Assembly: GCF_030817075.1 (NCBI RefSeq)
Contig: NZ_JAUSYU010000001.1
Location: 2,852,001-2,916,000 of the forward strand
Reading direction: 5' to 3'
DNA: 64,000 nucleotides
Source: Arthrobacter sp. V1I9
Lineage (GTDB): Bacteria; Actinomycetota; Actinomycetes; Actinomycetales; Micrococcaceae
Both the position numbers and the translations under genes were made by a program. The notes under the pieces were generated by a model, which saw nothing but the letters and a program-made list of their open reading frames with translations, searched no databases and was not told the origin of the DNA. Position 1 is the stretch's first letter; each line of letters begins with the position of its first letter. Positions 25,440-33,706 of this stretch are shown here, one piece after another.

Positions 25440-25472
25440 TTATCGATTGTCGTTATTACTGATAGTCGATAA
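25440..25472. promoter_or_regulatory. Imperfect palindrome over the DUF2975 gene promoter
   Basis: Arms TTATCGA (25440-25446) and TCGATAA (25466-25472) are perfect, and inner bases continue the symmetry with transitions only (TTATCGAyTrTC). It covers a candidate -35 TTGTCG (25447-25452) and touches a weak -10 TAACTT (25470-25475) ahead of ATG 25485. It is a likely operator for the XRE regulator encoded by the next gene. Confidence 0.55.
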
Positions 25473-25484
25473 CTTTGGGGGAAT

Positions 25485-26117
25485 ATGAAATTGGCCAATG
25501 GCGTTGCGCGCCGGACACCGGGCAGCAAAAGCGTCGTCTCCAAAACGGACGCAGTGGCACTGATGATTGTCTCGGCCGCCGTGGTTGTTGTGACGACGAC
25601 CATGACCGTCTCCGGAATCACCGCCTATTTCACCGGTCCCGTGACCCTGACACTGCCATTGGCCACCACGCGATGGACTTCGGACGGCCTGCGTTTGGGA
25701 GCGGAGGCGCATTTCACCTCAGTCGAGGCGACCATCCCCGCACTCCCGGCCAGCGAGGCTGCCCTGTTGGCCTGGGCCGGAGCGCTGAACCACCTCGGCC
25801 TCCTGGCCGTGCTGGCCCTGCTGTTCATGCTCGCCTTCCGCCTCAAAGGCGAGAACCTGTTCTCCGCGGGCTCGGTGTCCACCGTCGGAACCTGCGGTGC
25901 AGTCCTGGGAGTGGCGGGAAGTGCCGGGCAGGTTCTGGACCAGGTGGCCCGGGGCCGCCTTACGGAAGCGATCGGGGTAAATGGCGCAGAAGAAGGCATG
26001 GTCTTTATTGGGCACTTCAACTTCGTGCCGGTGGTCGCTGGAGTTGTGCTCACACTGGTGGCCGGCGTGTTCCAGTTCGGCGGCCGCCTGCGGAAAGACA
26101 CCGAGGGCCTGGTCTGA
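25485..26117 (+). CDS. DUF2975-type membrane protein
   Basis: A 210-residue protein with four predicted helices (about 23-48, 104-124, 138-158, 180-200). DUF2975 proteins (YoaS-like) are typically paired with a small YozG-type XRE regulator, and that is what follows here with a TGATG stop/start overlap. Function of the family is unknown; the pairing resembles a membrane sensor or immunity-like unit with its repressor. The ATG has GGGGGAA close upstream. Confidence 0.75.
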   Translation: MKLANGVARRTPGSKSVVSKTDAVALMIVSAAVVVVTTTMTVSGITAYFTGPVTLTLPLATTRWTSDGLRLGAEAHFTSVEATIPALPASEAALLAWAGALNHLGLLAVLALLFMLAFRLKGENLFSAGSVSTVGTCGAVLGVAGSAGQVLDQVARGRLTEAIGVNGAEEGMVFIGHFNFVPVVAGVVLTLVAGVFQFGGRLRKDTEGLV

Positions 26118-26350
26118 TGCCAGCCGAGGATACTACCGGCATCCATTGCCGCCTCGACGAACTGCTGGAACAGCGCGGAATGACACTGACTGAGCTAAGC
26201 AGGCGGGTGGGGGTGAGCCTGGTGAATCTTTCGGTTTTGAAAAATGACAGGGCCAAAGCCATCCGGTTCTCAACTTTGTCAGCCGTATGCCGGGAGTTGG
26301 ACTGCGAGGTGGGAGACCTGCTGGTAACAGACCCTGCCGCGGTCGGCTAG
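26117..26350 (+). CDS. Small XRE/Cro-type regulator (YozG-like)
   Basis: A 77-residue helix-turn-helix protein: LDELLEQRGMTLTELSRRVG (13-32) then VSLVNLSVLKNDRAKAIRFS and the YozG-type end CRELDCEVGDLL. It starts in the TGATG overlap with the DUF2975 gene, so it is translationally coupled. It probably represses its own operon via the palindrome at 25440-25472. The stop shares CTAG with the convergent GNAT gene. Confidence 0.88.
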   Translation: MPAEDTTGIHCRLDELLEQRGMTLTELSRRVGVSLVNLSVLKNDRAKAIRFSTLSAVCRELDCEVGDLLVTDPAAVG

Positions 26351-26868
26351 TTAATGAGCGGACGGCACAGGCTCCGCCCCGCCCGGACCATCCGTATCTC
26401 CGGCTCACTTTCCCACTCGGGCGGAAGCAGGCCCCGCCGGCCGTCCGGCCGGAACCCGTGCCTGCGGTAGAAAGCCTGCGCCCGCGGGTTGCCCTCGAGC
26501 ACCCACAGGTACGCCGGGGACTCCCCGATCGCGGCACCCAACAGGGCCGCACCCAAGCCCCTGCCCTGCGCCCGAGCCAGGATGTAGATCGAATACAACT
26601 CCAGCGGAACGGGACCGTCCCCGTCACGGCCCGGCCCGGCGTCGGCAAGTCCCACCACCTCGTCATTGGCGTCCAGGGCGATGATCCGCGGGTGGGGAAC
26701 GTTTAGGTACGTCCGGCGGCGGTCCACACGTTCCGGAATTGCCTTCCGGCGGGCGGCGAAAAAGGCCGGGGATAGCAGGTGGGGGTAGCACTCCTCGTGG
26801 GACAGCGTGTGCATCAGCACCACTGCCTCGGCGTCCTCAGGAGTTGCTTGGCGAAGCTGGTAGTCCAT
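26347..26868 (-). CDS. GNAT family N-acetyltransferase
   Basis: A 173-residue acetyltransferase. IYILARAQGRGLGAALLGAA (113-132 region) contains the acetyl-CoA pyrophosphate loop Q/R-x-x-G-x-G/A, followed by VLEGNPRAQAFYRRHGFRPDG, the typical motif B. The N-terminus MDYQLRQATPEDAEAVV is also characteristic. Acceptor unknown. It is transcribed alone and converges with the XRE gene. Confidence 0.9.
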   Translation of the reverse strand: MDYQLRQATPEDAEAVVLMHTLSHEECYPHLLSPAFFAARRKAIPERVDRRRTYLNVPHPRIIALDANDEVVGLADAGPGRDGDGPVPLELYSIYILARAQGRGLGAALLGAAIGESPAYLWVLEGNPRAQAFYRRHGFRPDGRRGLLPPEWESEPEIRMVRAGRSLCRPLIN

Positions 26869-26983
26869 GCTTCAGGCTAACTAACCCACCTGCCGTCCTG
26901 GGGAGGCAGCACCCTTCCAGCTGCCCGGTGACGCACATCAACCTTTCAAGCCTTGCCGATCCTTCGAGACCGCAGCATACTTA

Positions 26984-27009
26984 TTAGCAGAACTAATTAG
27001 CAGTGCTAA
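26984..27009. promoter_or_regulatory. Tandem MarR-type operator
   Basis: Two directly adjacent 13-bp imperfect palindromes, TTAGCAGAACTAA (26984-26996) and TTAGCAGTGCTAA (26997-27009), both of the form TTAG-N5-CTAA. They lie just upstream of the MarR-type gene, between its promoter region and ribosome site, so MarR autorepression of the marR-MFS operon is likely. Confidence 0.7.
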
Positions 27010-27035
27010 GCATCTTCAGGAGGCGCAACGCAAGC

Positions 27036-27497
27036 GTGACCACAACCAACACTGAGAGCAGCCAAAGTTCCGAGTCGGCCAGTCCCAACAACCTGGCCAT
27101 AGACCTCCGCACGGCCGTGATGCGCACTTCCCGCCGGCTGCGCGTCGAGGCAACCGGCGAGGTCATCACCCCGGGCCAGTACACGGTGCTCGCCCAGCTG
27201 AACGGCAACGGGGCACAAACCCTCCGCACACTCGCCGAACGGGAGCACGTGCAGGCCCCGTCCATGACCAGGATAGTCAACGCCCTCGCTGACCAGGGCT
27301 TCGTATCCAGGGCGGCAAACCCCGACGACGGACGCCAGGTCCACGTGGACATCACCGACGCCGGGCGGGCCGTGTTGGCGGAAGCCCGGACCCAGCGGAC
27401 CGCGTGGCTTGCCCAGCGCGTAGCGGGTTTGAGCGAAGAGGACCGGCTGGTCCTGAGCCGCGCCGCGCACATCCTCCAGGAGATGAGCGGCAAATGA
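27036..27497 (+). CDS. MarR family transcriptional regulator
   Basis: A winged-helix repressor of 153 residues from GTG 27036 (AGGAGG at 27018-27023); a GTG at 27003 inside the operator is an unlikely alternative. The MarR core is clear: TPGQYTVLAQL, LAEREHVQAPSMTRIVNALADQGFV (recognition helix QAPSMTRIVNAL) and the wing NPDDGRQVHVDITDAG. It overlaps the MFS gene by ATGA, giving a classic repressor-efflux operon. Ligand likely a toxic small molecule exported by the neighbour. Confidence 0.9.
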   Translation: MTTTNTESSQSSESASPNNLAIDLRTAVMRTSRRLRVEATGEVITPGQYTVLAQLNGNGAQTLRTLAEREHVQAPSMTRIVNALADQGFVSRAANPDDGRQVHVDITDAGRAVLAEARTQRTAWLAQRVAGLSEEDRLVLSRAAHILQEMSGK

Positions 27498-28753
27498 GCG
27501 CCATGTTCCGGGCTCTGGAAAACCGCAACTACCGCATCTGGGCCGCCGGGGCGCTGGTATCCAACGTCGGCACCTGGATGCAGCGGGTGGCACAGGACTG
27601 GCTGGTCCTGACGGTCCTCACCAATCATTCGGGTGCCGCCGTCGGCATCACGACCTCCCTGCAGTTCCTGCCCATGCTGCTGCTCGGCCCCTATGGCGGA
27701 GTCCTGGCCGACCGGTACCGCAAGCGGGTGATCCTGCTGTGGACGCAGGTGGCCATGGGCCTGACCGGGCTGGTGCTGGGACTCCTGGTGGTGACCGGCA
27801 CCGCCCAACTGTGGCACGCCTACCTGGCCGCCCTCTGCCTAGGAATTGCCGGCGCCATCGACGCACCGTCACGCCAGGCGTTCGTCTCCGAACTCGTGGG
27901 ACAAGACAACATTTCCAACGCGGTGGCACTAAACTCCGCGTCCTTCAACACCGCCAGGCTCACGGGTCCCGCCGTCGCCGGCCTGCTGATCGCGTGGGTG
28001 GGCACCGGACCGGTGTTCCTGATCAACGCCGCCAGCTTCGCCGCCGTCATCATCTCGCTGTTCCGGATCCACACTCCAGAACTGGCCCCGCCCGCCAAAG
28101 CCGGCCGGGGCAAACACCAGGTCGCCGAAGGCGTGCGCTACGTCCGGCGGAGACCGGACCTGGTGCTGATCATGGTCCTGGTGGGCATCCTGGGCGCCTT
28201 CGGCATGAACTTCCCCATCATCAATGCGCTGATGGCCACCGTGGAGTTCGGGATGGGCCCCGGTGAATTTGGGCTCCTGGGCTCCATCATGGCGGTGGGC
28301 ACACTGGCCGGCGCGCTGCTGGCTGCGCGCAGGGCGGGGCCGCGGCTGCGGTTCCTGCTCGGCGGGGCGCTCGGGCTCGGGGTCTTCACGCTTCTTGGAA
28401 GCGTCTCGCCGTCGTTCTGGCTGTATGCCGTGGTGCTGATACCTGTCGGCTTGGCGTCAATCACGTTCCTGAACAGCTGCAACACCAGCATCCAACTCTC
28501 GGTGGAGCCCCAGTTCCGCGGACGCGTACTGGCCCTGTACCTGGCAGTCCTGCAGGGCGGAACCGCCGTGGGGGCACCGTTGATGGGCTGGATTGGCTCG
28601 GAGTTCGGCGCACGCTGGTCCGTGGCGGCCGGCGGTGCGGTGGTTTTGGTAACTGCGCTGTTTGCCGTGACCATGGTCAGCCGGAGGAGCCACATGACCT
28701 TCCGCGACAACCTTCGGATCGTGTTCCGCAGGCGGCGCCAGCCGGCGCTCTAA
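27494..28753 (+). CDS. MFS efflux transporter (Tet/enterobactin-exporter-like)
   Basis: A 419-residue permease with 11-12 helices. The N-terminus FRALENRNYRIWAAGALVSNVGTWMQRVAQ (FRALENRNYR, VGTWMQRVAQ) and ADRYRKR loop mark the EntS-like/MFS_3 group of drug exporters; GAIDAPSRQAFVSELVG and a RGRVLALYLAVLQGG segment follow. It is co-transcribed and translationally coupled with the MarR repressor, so it probably exports the compound that MarR senses. A frame open upstream is not used. Confidence 0.9.
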   Translation: MSAMFRALENRNYRIWAAGALVSNVGTWMQRVAQDWLVLTVLTNHSGAAVGITTSLQFLPMLLLGPYGGVLADRYRKRVILLWTQVAMGLTGLVLGLLVVTGTAQLWHAYLAALCLGIAGAIDAPSRQAFVSELVGQDNISNAVALNSASFNTARLTGPAVAGLLIAWVGTGPVFLINAASFAAVIISLFRIHTPELAPPAKAGRGKHQVAEGVRYVRRRPDLVLIMVLVGILGAFGMNFPIINALMATVEFGMGPGEFGLLGSIMAVGTLAGALLAARRAGPRLRFLLGGALGLGVFTLLGSVSPSFWLYAVVLIPVGLASITFLNSCNTSIQLSVEPQFRGRVLALYLAVLQGGTAVGAPLMGWIGSEFGARWSVAAGGAVVLVTALFAVTMVSRRSHMTFRDNLRIVFRRRRQPAL

Positions 28754-28834
28754 AGGACCGGACGACGGCGTCGCCGGACTTCCGCTGCGGGAAGCCTCAG
28801 GTGGGGCTGCTGTGGGTGGCGCGTGCCGGCGTCG

Positions 28835-28957
28835 TCAGCTCCTTCTTGCTGCCACAGCCTCGGTGAGCGACTTCAGCCAGCGTTCGAAGTCCGGCGGAAA
28901 GATGTCTGCGGCGGGGGCAGGAATGACCGCGCTGCGGCGGACCTCATATGTATACAT
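28835..28957 (-). pseudogene. SRPBCC-family remnant with internal deletion
   Basis: A 40-codon frame: the N-terminal part YEVRRSAVIPAPAADIF resembles the first strand and helix of a polyketide-cyclase/SRPBCC protein, and the C-terminal part DFERWLKSLTEAVAARR resembles its final long helix. The roughly 100 residues normally between are absent, and the two pieces join in frame at a Pro-Pro. It seems a leftover of a deleted gene. The match is by eye only. Confidence 0.45.
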
Positions 28958-29026
28958 GGCCCCAGCTTGGGAGCCGGCCACGTCTGCACAGGCCACCGCA
29001 CCGTCGAAGTGGCTATCCCGCAGTAC

Positions 29027-29959
29027 CTAGCCTTGGGCCGACCCGCCGAGCACCACGTTCACCGGTTCCTTGCCCTCAAGCATCAGCCCGATCTGCTGCT
29101 TGATCAGCCGGACCATCCGCGGGAACATCGCCGAGCTCGCCCCGCCCACGTGCGGGGTAATCAGCACATTGGGGGCAGTCCACAGCGGATGGTCGGCCGG
29201 CAGCGGCTCCGGATCCGTGACGTCCAAGGCAGCCCGCAAACGGCCGGAGGACGTCTCGGCCAGCAACGCATCGGTGTCCGCCACTTGACCGCGGGCCACG
29301 TTCACCAACAGGGCGCCATCGGGCATGGCGGCGAGGAACTTCCCGTCCACGAGCTTCTGTGTCTGCTCGCTCAGGGGAACGCTGACCACCACGATGTCGT
29401 GGAGCGGCAGCTGCTCGTACAGCGAGTCAATCCCAAAAATCTTTCCGCCGGAGTCCTCGCGTTCGCGGCTGGCCATCCGGGTAACGTGTGTTTCGAACGG
29501 CAGCAGCCGAGCCTCGATGGCCTTGCCCACTCCCCCGTAACCGACCAGCAGCACGCGTCTGTCTGCCAGGCTGGGCCGCTCGCCGTTGCCCCACGTCCCG
29601 CTGGCCTGGTTCCGCACGAAGTCCACCATCCCGCGCTGGCTGGCGATCATCATCCCCAGGGCGAGCTCCGCCGTCGACGTCTCGTGGACGCTCGCCGCGT
29701 TGGCGAAAACGAAGCCGCCGGACAGAACGTCCTCGACGCCGTCGTACCCGATGGACTGGCTTTGGATCAGGCCGATGTCCGCTGACTTCAGCGCCGCCAA
29801 CACCTCCGGGCCGCGTATGTACGGCGGCACCACGATGTCCAACCGTTCGGCGGGGGCAGGCCCGGAAAAGTCCCACAGCAGGAACTCGACGCCGGTGGTC
29901 GGCTCCAGCGCATCCAGCAGTTTCTGATCCGGAAGAGAGACGCGCAGCGGCCCGGTCAT
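29027..29959 (-). CDS. D-isomer-specific 2-hydroxyacid dehydrogenase
   Basis: A 310-residue NAD-dependent dehydrogenase. The Rossmann motif VGYGGVGKAIEARL (about 137-150), LLVNVARGQVADTDAL with the catalytic Arg, DVTDPEPLPADHPLW and a late NVLITPHVGG with the catalytic His are all present. The N-terminal substrate domain is short, which suits glyoxylate/hydroxypyruvate reductase-like enzymes. Single-gene unit; substrate not determinable. Confidence 0.9.
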   Translation of the reverse strand: MTGPLRVSLPDQKLLDALEPTTGVEFLLWDFSGPAPAERLDIVVPPYIRGPEVLAALKSADIGLIQSQSIGYDGVEDVLSGGFVFANAASVHETSTAELALGMMIASQRGMVDFVRNQASGTWGNGERPSLADRRVLLVGYGGVGKAIEARLLPFETHVTRMASREREDSGGKIFGIDSLYEQLPLHDIVVVSVPLSEQTQKLVDGKFLAAMPDGALLVNVARGQVADTDALLAETSSGRLRAALDVTDPEPLPADHPLWTAPNVLITPHVGGASSAMFPRMVRLIKQQIGLMLEGKEPVNVVLGGSAQG

Positions 29960-30045
29960 GCCGCCACCACGGGGAGTTGGAAGGATTTCATAAGGGTGAT
30001 CTTAGTGTGCTGTGCCGTCGAAGAGCAGTTGGCTGACCGCTTTGG

Positions 30046-31056
30046 TTACTCGACTTGGGCCAGCGCCTGCGCCGTTGACAGGACGATGTTCCGCTGATCC
30101 TCATAATGGCCGGCCAGGGAATCGTTCAGCTCCTTGAGCCAGCCGTTGCCGGTCGCTTCGAGGACCGTCGCATCGAGGTCGAGGATTGCGGGCGCCTCCA
30201 GGACCTGCCGTGCAGAGAGTGCTGCGCGGTGGACTTGCAGCTCCTCAAGAGTCACGGCCAGGCCGCAGCTTTGCTGGTACCCGGCGAGGAATGCGTCAAG
30301 GAGCTCCGGATGCTCGGGCACATCCGGCGTTGAACCGAGGAGGTCGCGCACCGCGGAGGCCACATCTGTGGCGGCAGGCATAAGCCCGCATTCGTCCAGG
30401 TCAAAACAGGTAGCTCTTCCCTGCGACCAGCGAAGGTTGTCGAGCTCAAAGTCCCCATGGCCCAGCACGTTCGGCCCCGGACCAAGGCGTTCGGTCAACA
30501 GCGTCAGAATCTGTGCCGCCTCCCGCAGGTCCTGATCGGGGTGTGCCATCAGGCGGGCAAACACGTTCGCCTGCTGTTGCGGGACTGCACTAGTTAGCGC
30601 ACCGGCGGCCTGATGAAAGCCAGCCAAGGCCCCACCCCAGGCGGCGGCAGCACCGGCGTCGAGCCCGTCCGTGTCCAGCTCCTCACCGTCGACTCGCCTG
30701 ACCACGCACGCTGCCACCTGCCCCAACGGGGTCGGGACCAGCTCTACAGGCCGGCCTTCGCCTGAACGCACAAGGCCCGCAACGGGAGCATCGGCGTCGC
30801 TCAGCCGTGCCTGAAGCTGGGCTCCCCGCTCCAGGCGCGCTCCCGCCGTCGATCCGGCGGGAGCGAAGCGGGCGTACAGGACACTGTGCGCGTCACCTTG
30901 GGGCGGAAGGACGAAGACATGCGCCGCAGAGGAACGCCAGTACCTCAGGGCACCTGCGGGAATGCCCCACTTCAGGCCTACTGCATCGGCCACCGGCGAG
31001 CGCCACTCGCCGTCGACCGTTGCTTTCATTCCTGAAATCTGGCTCAAGGGCAACAT
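30046..31056 (-). CDS. APH-type phosphotransferase
   Basis: About 336 residues from ATG 31056 (CAGGA 8 nt away); starts at 31065 or 31029 are possible, and the frame is open to 31158, overlapping the operator. The APH/choline-kinase-fold motifs are visible: VLGHGDFELDNLRW (Brenner motif with catalytic Asp) and CFDLDECGLMPAATDVA (metal-binding Asp). It phosphorylates a small molecule such as an antibiotic, choline or sugar, substrate unknown. It diverges from the ArsR-AHSA1 gene. Confidence 0.82.
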   Translation of the reverse strand: MLPLSQISGMKATVDGEWRSPVADAVGLKWGIPAGALRYWRSSAAHVFVLPPQGDAHSVLYARFAPAGSTAGARLERGAQLQARLSDADAPVAGLVRSGEGRPVELVPTPLGQVAACVVRRVDGEELDTDGLDAGAAAAWGGALAGFHQAAGALTSAVPQQQANVFARLMAHPDQDLREAAQILTLLTERLGPGPNVLGHGDFELDNLRWSQGRATCFDLDECGLMPAATDVASAVRDLLGSTPDVPEHPELLDAFLAGYQQSCGLAVTLEELQVHRAALSARQVLEAPAILDLDATVLEATGNGWLKELNDSLAGHYEDQRNIVLSTAQALAQVE

Positions 31057-31135
31057 GCTGCCCATCCTGCCACGGCGGCCGCTCCTGAAATTCAGCCCCA
31101 GTCGCTGCCGGGGGCACCCTGACCTAGGGAAAGCC

Positions 31136-31172
31136 TTGATAGGTGACCATATGGTCACCTATCATTATTCCT
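31136..31172 (+). promoter_or_regulatory. Promoter with perfect 28-bp palindromic operator
   Basis: A perfect palindrome at 31137-31164 (half site TGATAGGTGACCAT) lies over a plus-strand promoter TTGATA (31136-31141), 18-bp spacer, TATCAT (31160-31165). The predicted start of transcription is at or next to ATG 31173, so the mRNA is probably leaderless. The symmetry also gives -35/-10-like elements toward the phosphotransferase gene. Confidence 0.78.
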
Positions 31173-31925
31173 ATGGATGCCGTGTTCAAGGCGCTCGCGG
31201 ACCCCACCCGGCGGGACTTGCTGGACGAGCTCTTCCGGGAAGACGGGCAGACCCTCGGTGCTCTTGAAGGCCGCTTCGACATGACCCGGTTCGGGATCGC
31301 CAAGCACCTTCGGATCCTGGAGGAAGCCGGGCTGGTGGTGGCCCGCCGTCGGGGGCGTGAAAAGCTGCATTTCCTTAACCCGGTCCCTATCCGGCTCGTC
31401 CATGACCGCTGGGTGAGCAAATACGCAGAACCATGGGCCGCTGGCCTCAGCGACCTCAAATCCAGATTGGAAAGTCCCATGGAAAAAATCTTCGAGATCT
31501 ACATCAAGACCACCCCGGAACGGCTCTGGGAAGCCATCACGGACAGCGAAATCCGCAGCAAGTACCAGTTCGGAAACACCATCCAAACCGACTGGACCCC
31601 GGGCGGGCGCTTCACTATGAACAACCTGAAGGCCGGCGCACCGCTTGGCGAAGGCGAGAACCTTGAGGTGGACCCGCCGCGCCGCCTCGTCCAGACCATG
31701 CGCGCGCTCTGGGGCGATGACGTCAAAGCCGAAGGAACCTCAAAGATCACGTGGGACATCGAACCGGTGGGTGATTCCTGCCGCCTCACCGTCACCCACA
31801 GCGACCTCCGCGAGGGCGCCAACGAACAGCTCTACGGCGGCTGGCCGATGATCCTTTCCGGCCTGAAGACCTGGCTGGAGACGGGCGAGAAACTCACCAC
31901 GCCCGGCTCACTGATGTATACCTGA
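31173..31925 (+). CDS. ArsR-type regulator fused to AHSA1/SRPBCC domain
   Basis: A 250-residue fusion. Residues 1-90 are an ArsR winged helix (FKALADPTRRDLLDELF at the front, FDMTRFGIAKHLRILEEAGLV recognition region split as FDMTRFGIAK and HLRILEEAGL). Residues 95-250 are an AHSA1-type SRPBCC ligand-binding domain (EIYIKTTPERLWEAIT, GGWPMILSGLKTWLETG). The start ATG 31173 has no ribosome site but follows a -10 at 8 nt, so translation is likely leaderless. It probably represses itself, and perhaps the divergent phosphotransferase, via the 28-bp palindrome, with the SRPBCC domain sensing a hydrophobic ligand. Confidence 0.9.
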   Translation: MDAVFKALADPTRRDLLDELFREDGQTLGALEGRFDMTRFGIAKHLRILEEAGLVVARRRGREKLHFLNPVPIRLVHDRWVSKYAEPWAAGLSDLKSRLESPMEKIFEIYIKTTPERLWEAITDSEIRSKYQFGNTIQTDWTPGGRFTMNNLKAGAPLGEGENLEVDPPRRLVQTMRALWGDDVKAEGTSKITWDIEPVGDSCRLTVTHSDLREGANEQLYGGWPMILSGLKTWLETGEKLTTPGSLMYT

Positions 31926-32000
31926 ACTGGCGGACGCAGACCTTACTACGGCGCGTCGACGTCGTTCGAGGGCTGTGATGATGGCTTGCAGGGAGTGGGG

Positions 32001-32216
32001 CTACCTGGCCGGTGGCCGGTTGGTGCCGCCCCATCCCCTGCCCCGCAGGTTGCGCGTGGCCACCAGCGAACCGCCGATGAACAGCACGCCCAGGACCACG
32101 ATCGCGACGCCCACGTAGAACCATGCACCCCGGCCGAAGATCATCAACGCCGCGCCCAGGATGCACAAGCCCTTCGCGGTGATGTCCAGGTACAGCTGCG
32201 TCTTTGGAGAAGCCAT
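32001..32216 (-). CDS. Small two-helix membrane protein
   Basis: A 71-residue protein with two predicted membrane helices (about 12-28 and 31-53) and a basic C-terminus (RNLRGRGWGG). Not recognised beyond being a small actinobacterial membrane protein. The ATG at 32216 has GTGGAG very close upstream. The frame remains open far upstream, but that part is antisense to nothing useful and shadows the MFS gene. Confidence 0.7.
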   Translation of the reverse strand: MASPKTQLYLDITAKGLCILGAALMIFGRGAWFYVGVAIVVLGVLFIGGSLVATRNLRGRGWGGTNRPPAR

Positions 32217-32272
32217 AGCTCCACGATAAACCAGGCCAACACGGGTCCGCACGGCCCTTCGAAGCCGGGCTA

Positions 32273-33649
32273 CTAGGTCCGCTGCCGCCACAGCAGGCAC
32301 ACACCGAACGTCACTAAACACAGGACCAGCATGGCGAGCACCATCCGCGCCCAGCTTTCCTGGTCCACGCCGGCGGCCGCGAAAACGCCGATCATCACGG
32401 TGGCGGCAATTGCCCCCACGTACCGGCAGGTCTGGTAGATACCGGCCGCCACTCCCCGCTCCTGCGCCCGGGTGGAGACAAACATGCCCTGGTTGGTGGC
32501 GATGCTCACCGTTCCGTACGGGATACCCATCAGCGCTGTCAGCACCACCACCAGCGGAATTACCAGCGTCACGGTGAGCAACCACATCAGCGCGGCCACG
32601 GCGGTCAAGAGTACGACGCCGAATATCAGCACGTGGCGCACGCCGAACTTTTCCATAGCCTTGACTGCCCACGGCGTGGCGACGACGGACATCGCGGCGA
32701 GCGGCAGCATCAGCAGGCCCACCACGCCGGGATCGTAACCGCCCGCTTCCTGCAGCAGCTGTGGCAGGCCGAAGAAGACAAAGTAATAGACGCTGCTGAA
32801 CACCGCGAAGCCCAAGTACACCAGCATCAGGGGGCGGTTGCGTCCCAGCAGCCGCAGATCCAGGAAGGGCCGGTTGAAGCGCAACTCGCGCCAGGCGAAC
32901 AACACACCGATCACCGTTCCAGCCCCCAGCATCCACCAGCGGTAGCCCGGCGCCACGTTCAGCGCCGCCATCATCACCAGCAGCAGTGCGGTTACGAAGG
33001 CCAGAATCCCGGGGATGTCCGAGTCCCGGATCAGCTCGGCAAAGCTGCCGCGTTCCCGGGCTTCGTCCTTTGGCGCGGCCTGCCGAACGATCAGCAGCGC
33101 GGCGAGCGCCAGCGGAACGTTGACCAGGAACAGCGCTTCCCAGCCCACAAAGCTCACCAACAGGCCACCCACCACAGGCCCCACTGCCGCCGCCGACGTG
33201 TTGGCCATCTGGAGCCGGCCCAACGGACGGGCGGAGTCCACGTTGGCCCGGTGCGCAAGGGCTCCCACCATTACCACCGCGCTGGGATAGGCGGTGGCCG
33301 TACCAAGTGCCATCACGGCCCGGGCCACGCAGAGCAGGGCGAAGTTCGGCGCGAGCGGTGCCAGTGCGCAGGTAACGGCAACCAGTGCCATGCCGAGCAT
33401 AAACATCCGCCGCGGTCCGAACCTGTCGGCGAGCCTGCCCATCACGGGCTGGCCCGCGGCTGAGGCAAGGTAGAAGGAGGTAACCACCCAGGTGACGGCA
33501 GCTACGTCGAGCCCGAAGTCGGCGCGGAGCACCACCAGGGCCACGGCGATCATTGAGGAGTTGAGCGGGTTCAATGCCGTGCCCAAGCTGAGGCCTGCGA
33601 CGGCCAGGGCAGTCCGGGGTTTGTTGCTCACGGAAACAGTCTGGTGCAC
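32273..33649 (-). CDS. MFS transporter, DHA2-like drug exporter
   Basis: A 458-residue permease with about 14 helices. NPLNSSMIAVALVVL (helix 1, D/N-ssm motif), WVVTSFYLASAAGQPVMGRLADRFGPRR (split: WVVTSFYLASAAG, GRLADRFGPRR) and a proline-rich QMANTSAAAVGPVVGG motif C place it with multidrug DHA2 (EmrB/QacA) exporters. It starts at GTG 33649 or the GTG at 33631, neither with a good ribosome site. Substrate unknown. Lies 57 bp upstream of the small membrane protein. Confidence 0.88.
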   Translation of the reverse strand: MHQTVSVSNKPRTALAVAGLSLGTALNPLNSSMIAVALVVLRADFGLDVAAVTWVVTSFYLASAAGQPVMGRLADRFGPRRMFMLGMALVAVTCALAPLAPNFALLCVARAVMALGTATAYPSAVVMVGALAHRANVDSARPLGRLQMANTSAAAVGPVVGGLLVSFVGWEALFLVNVPLALAALLIVRQAAPKDEARERGSFAELIRDSDIPGILAFVTALLLVMMAALNVAPGYRWWMLGAGTVIGVLFAWRELRFNRPFLDLRLLGRNRPLMLVYLGFAVFSSVYYFVFFGLPQLLQEAGGYDPGVVGLLMLPLAAMSVVATPWAVKAMEKFGVRHVLIFGVVLLTAVAALMWLLTVTLVIPLVVVLTALMGIPYGTVSIATNQGMFVSTRAQERGVAAGIYQTCRYVGAIAATVMIGVFAAAGVDQESWARMVLAMLVLCLVTFGVCLLWRQRT

Positions 33650-33706
33650 CGGCCCGGGCGTTCGCGACTTTGATGAACACCGCGGGACGCGCAGGTGCAG
33701 GGCCAG

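Noticed and set aside
28812..29030. 72-codon plus-strand frame
   Set aside because: It is antisense to the SRPBCC remnant, has no domain, and has no ribosome site.
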